A stretch of DNA of 38,134 nt, from NCBI GenBank assembly GCA_945907105.1, contig CAMDSB010000009.1:1-38134 (forward strand), read 5' to 3'. The position numbers and the translations under genes were made by a program. Shown one piece after another: positions 36,816-38,134 of the stretch; position 1 is the stretch's first letter, and each line of letters begins with the position of its first letter. The DNA is from Rickettsia typhi (GTDB lineage: Bacteria; Pseudomonadota; Alphaproteobacteria; Rickettsiales; Rickettsiaceae). The notes under the pieces are model-generated. The model saw nothing but the letters and a program-made list of their open reading frames with translations, was not told where the DNA came from and ran no database searches.

Positions 36816-36855
36816 AGGCTAGATTTTGCAGAGAGAGGCCTGTAAAATAGTGTAG
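36816..36855 (+). pseudogene. Remnant of a second nitroreductase 3' end
   Basis: Bases 36816-36833 read R-L-D-F-A-E and bases 36841-36855 read C-K-I-V-stop, the same residues that end the nitroreductase at 35654-35689. Two 13-nt blocks are identical (TAGATTTTGCAGA and CCTGTAAAATAGT), but the link between them has 7 nt instead of 3, breaking the frame. Third-position changes (tta to cta, gaa to gag, gta to gtg, taa to tag) are synonymous. Upstream codons are stops, so only about 11 codons survive. Confidence 0.6.
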
Positions 36856-36870
36856 AATTTCTATAATTCT
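36854..36870. terminator. Short hairpin downstream of the long plus-strand run
   Basis: AGAATT (36854-36859) pairs with AATTCT (36865-36870), 5-nt loop, in the gap before the convergent transporter gene. Weak stem, no U-run; position is the main support for a terminator. Confidence 0.3.
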
Positions 36871-36900
36871 TGCCCCGAACTGGGTGTAAATATACTAAGC

Positions 36901-38134
36901 TTATCGCGGATACTTGTTAAAGAATCCAATCGCAAAGTAGGACACTACTGCAAAAAAGCTTATGTAAAACACTGGAAACAGATTTAAATTAAAATTTTTC
37001 ATAAAGTATAGGCAAATATAATTCGCTGTTCCAGACATCAGTAGAGATCCGGTTGTGTGGCCAATACTGACTCCCCGGTATCTTTCATTCGTTCTAAAAG
37101 CTTTTATAATAACCCCATGTGCTAAAGCGTTAAATGGAGCTACTGAGACTGCTAGTAACATGCAAGAAATAAGAGCCAAATTCAATAATTGATTATTAAT
37201 TGCTACTATTAATAATACACATGCAATTAGGGTAAGTAATAAGCTGAATTTGACAACAATATTTCTACCAAAGCGATCGGCCAGAAGTCCTGCAATAGGC
37301 ATGGATATTCCGAACCCAATTACTATCATAACTGACAAAGCGCTCATTATGTTACTGGCATTGGGAATAACCAGGGGCAAATATTGCTTCATAAAAATAA
37401 CAGTAACTTGGTAAGTTACACCAAATCCCCCAGATAGAATTATGACCAAACATAAAACAAACCATTGTTTTTTTATAAATGGGAGTAAGCTAGAAAATTC
37501 TACCTTTTGAGCTTGTGATTCAATAAATACTGGAGTCTCTTCGAGAAATTTTCGATAGTACAAAGTGATAAGTGCAAGAGGAAGTGACAATATAAAAGGT
37601 ATTCTCCATGCCCATTGAGGAAATAGTGATGAATTAAATAAGTTGGTTGATGCTATGCCTAAAAGAAGCCCTACTACACCAGCAGAGCGGGTTAAAGATG
37701 AAGCGGTATAATGATATTTTTCACCAATATGTTCGATGACATATATAGCTGCACCGTCATATTCACCTGCGACAAAAAATCCTTGAAAAAACCTACATAA
37801 TACTAATATTTGAGTAGTAAGAACGCCCAAGGAATTATATTCAGGAAGGATGCCGATTATTAGCGTGGGTATAGCAATGCCTACCATGGTGATTTTGAGA
37901 GAAAACCGACGGCCGTATTTATCTCCAATCTTGCTAAAAAATATAGAGCCTATAGGTTTTGCCAAATAGGATAGCGCATAAATTGCAAAGACATACATAA
38001 GACTTGAAACCTTATCAACGCCCGGGAAAAATTTTTCAGCGATAATTCCAGCTGAAAAGCCATAAAGGCTATAATCATAGTATTCAACTATTGTACCTAG
38101 AAATGCTCCAGTTACTTTTTTTTTACTTCTGGTC
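36901..38134 (-). CDS. MFS transporter, metabolite:H+ symporter (ProP-like), 5'-truncated by window edge
   Basis: The reading frame continues past the ATG at 37998 to the right edge of the window, adding GTIVEYYDYSLYGFSAG and IIAEKFFPGVD, which are the hallmark first helix of the MHS family (G-x3-E-W/Y-Y-D). So ATG 37998 is internal and about 410 residues are visible. Other motifs: YLAKPIGSIFFSKIGDKYGR (loop 2-3 MFS signature), FFQGFFVAGEYDGAAIYVIE in helix 4, and LADRFGRN in the second half. Twelve helices in all are expected. Rickettsiales carry many ProP paralogues for uptake of host osmolytes or metabolites; the substrate is not predictable. It is convergent with the DUF2157-like gene. 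Confidence 0.93.
   Translation of the reverse strand, partial: TRSKKKVTGAFLGTIVEYYDYSLYGFSAGIIAEKFFPGVDKVSSLMYVFAIYALSYLAKPIGSIFFSKIGDKYGRRFSLKITMVGIAIPTLIIGILPEYNSLGVLTTQILVLCRFFQGFFVAGEYDGAAIYVIEHIGEKYHYTASSLTRSAGVVGLLLGIASTNLFNSSLFPQWAWRIPFILSLPLALITLYYRKFLEETPVFIESQAQKVEFSSLLPFIKKQWFVLCLVIILSGGFGVTYQVTVIFMKQYLPLVIPNASNIMSALSVMIVIGFGISMPIAGLLADRFGRNIVVKFSLLLTLIACVLLIVAINNQLLNLALISCMLLAVSVAPFNALAHGVIIKAFRTNERYRGVSIGHTTGSLLMSGTANYICLYFMKNFNLNLFPVFYISFFAVVSYFAIGFFNKYPR

Noticed and set aside
1..38134. Phage, insertion sequence, CRISPR array, toxin-antitoxin or defence island
   Set aside because: No integrase, transposase, repeat-spacer array, cas or restriction gene is seen; almost every gene is a housekeeping gene of Rickettsiales type.

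Overview
This AT-rich window is dense core chromosome of an obligate intracellular alphaproteobacterium of the order Rickettsiales, most likely Rickettsiaceae or a near relative. The evidence is a giant NAD-dependent glutamate dehydrogenase, a retropepsin-like membrane protease of the Rickettsia APRc type, a nuoGHIJKLMN block cut off from nuoA-F, hscB-hscA-fdx cut off from iscSUA, pyrH-frr, and an MHS-type (ProP-like) transporter. kdsB (Kdo-lipopolysaccharide) argues against Orientia. nadC is unexpected for classical Rickettsia, which import NAD, so a protist- or invertebrate-associated lineage is plausible. This placement is inference, with no tree behind it.

Layout. 1-4543 (+): 3' part of gdhB, then a chain of overlapping small genes (RodZ-like HTH membrane protein, coiled-coil protein, zapA) for envelope and division functions. 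4588-5476: the aspartic protease on the minus strand and an untracked 34-residue Lys-rich protein on the plus strand. 5520-10143 (-): nadC-ligA-pepP, translationally coupled by two 4-nt ATGA overlaps. 10259-14031 (+): iscX, recA, then fabG-acpP-fabF for fatty-acid synthesis. 14032-14770: the largest gene-poor stretch, with a tRNA-Lys(UUU) on the minus strand and several hairpins. 14771-18910 (+): kdsB, a CCA/poly(A) polymerase family gene, a degenerate ZnuA-like protein and a CNNM/HlyC membrane protein without its usual C-terminal domain. 19052-20328 (-): pyrH-frr.

20634-36740 (+): a 16-kb same-strand run behind one good sigma70-type promoter. It holds nuoG-nuoN (complex I), birA, trmJ-like, hscB-hscA-fdx, a DUF2125-like protein, a RutE-like nitroreductase and a DUF2157-like membrane protein. 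36901-38134 (-): an MHS transporter cut by the right edge.

No phage, insertion sequence, CRISPR array, toxin-antitoxin pair or obvious defence system is visible. The least ordinary signal is at 36816-36855: a broken second copy of the 3' end of the nitroreductase gene, with synonymous codon differences, placed just beyond the DUF2157-like gene. That gene therefore sits between two copies of its neighbour's terminus, as expected for an old insertion or a decayed tandem duplicate.
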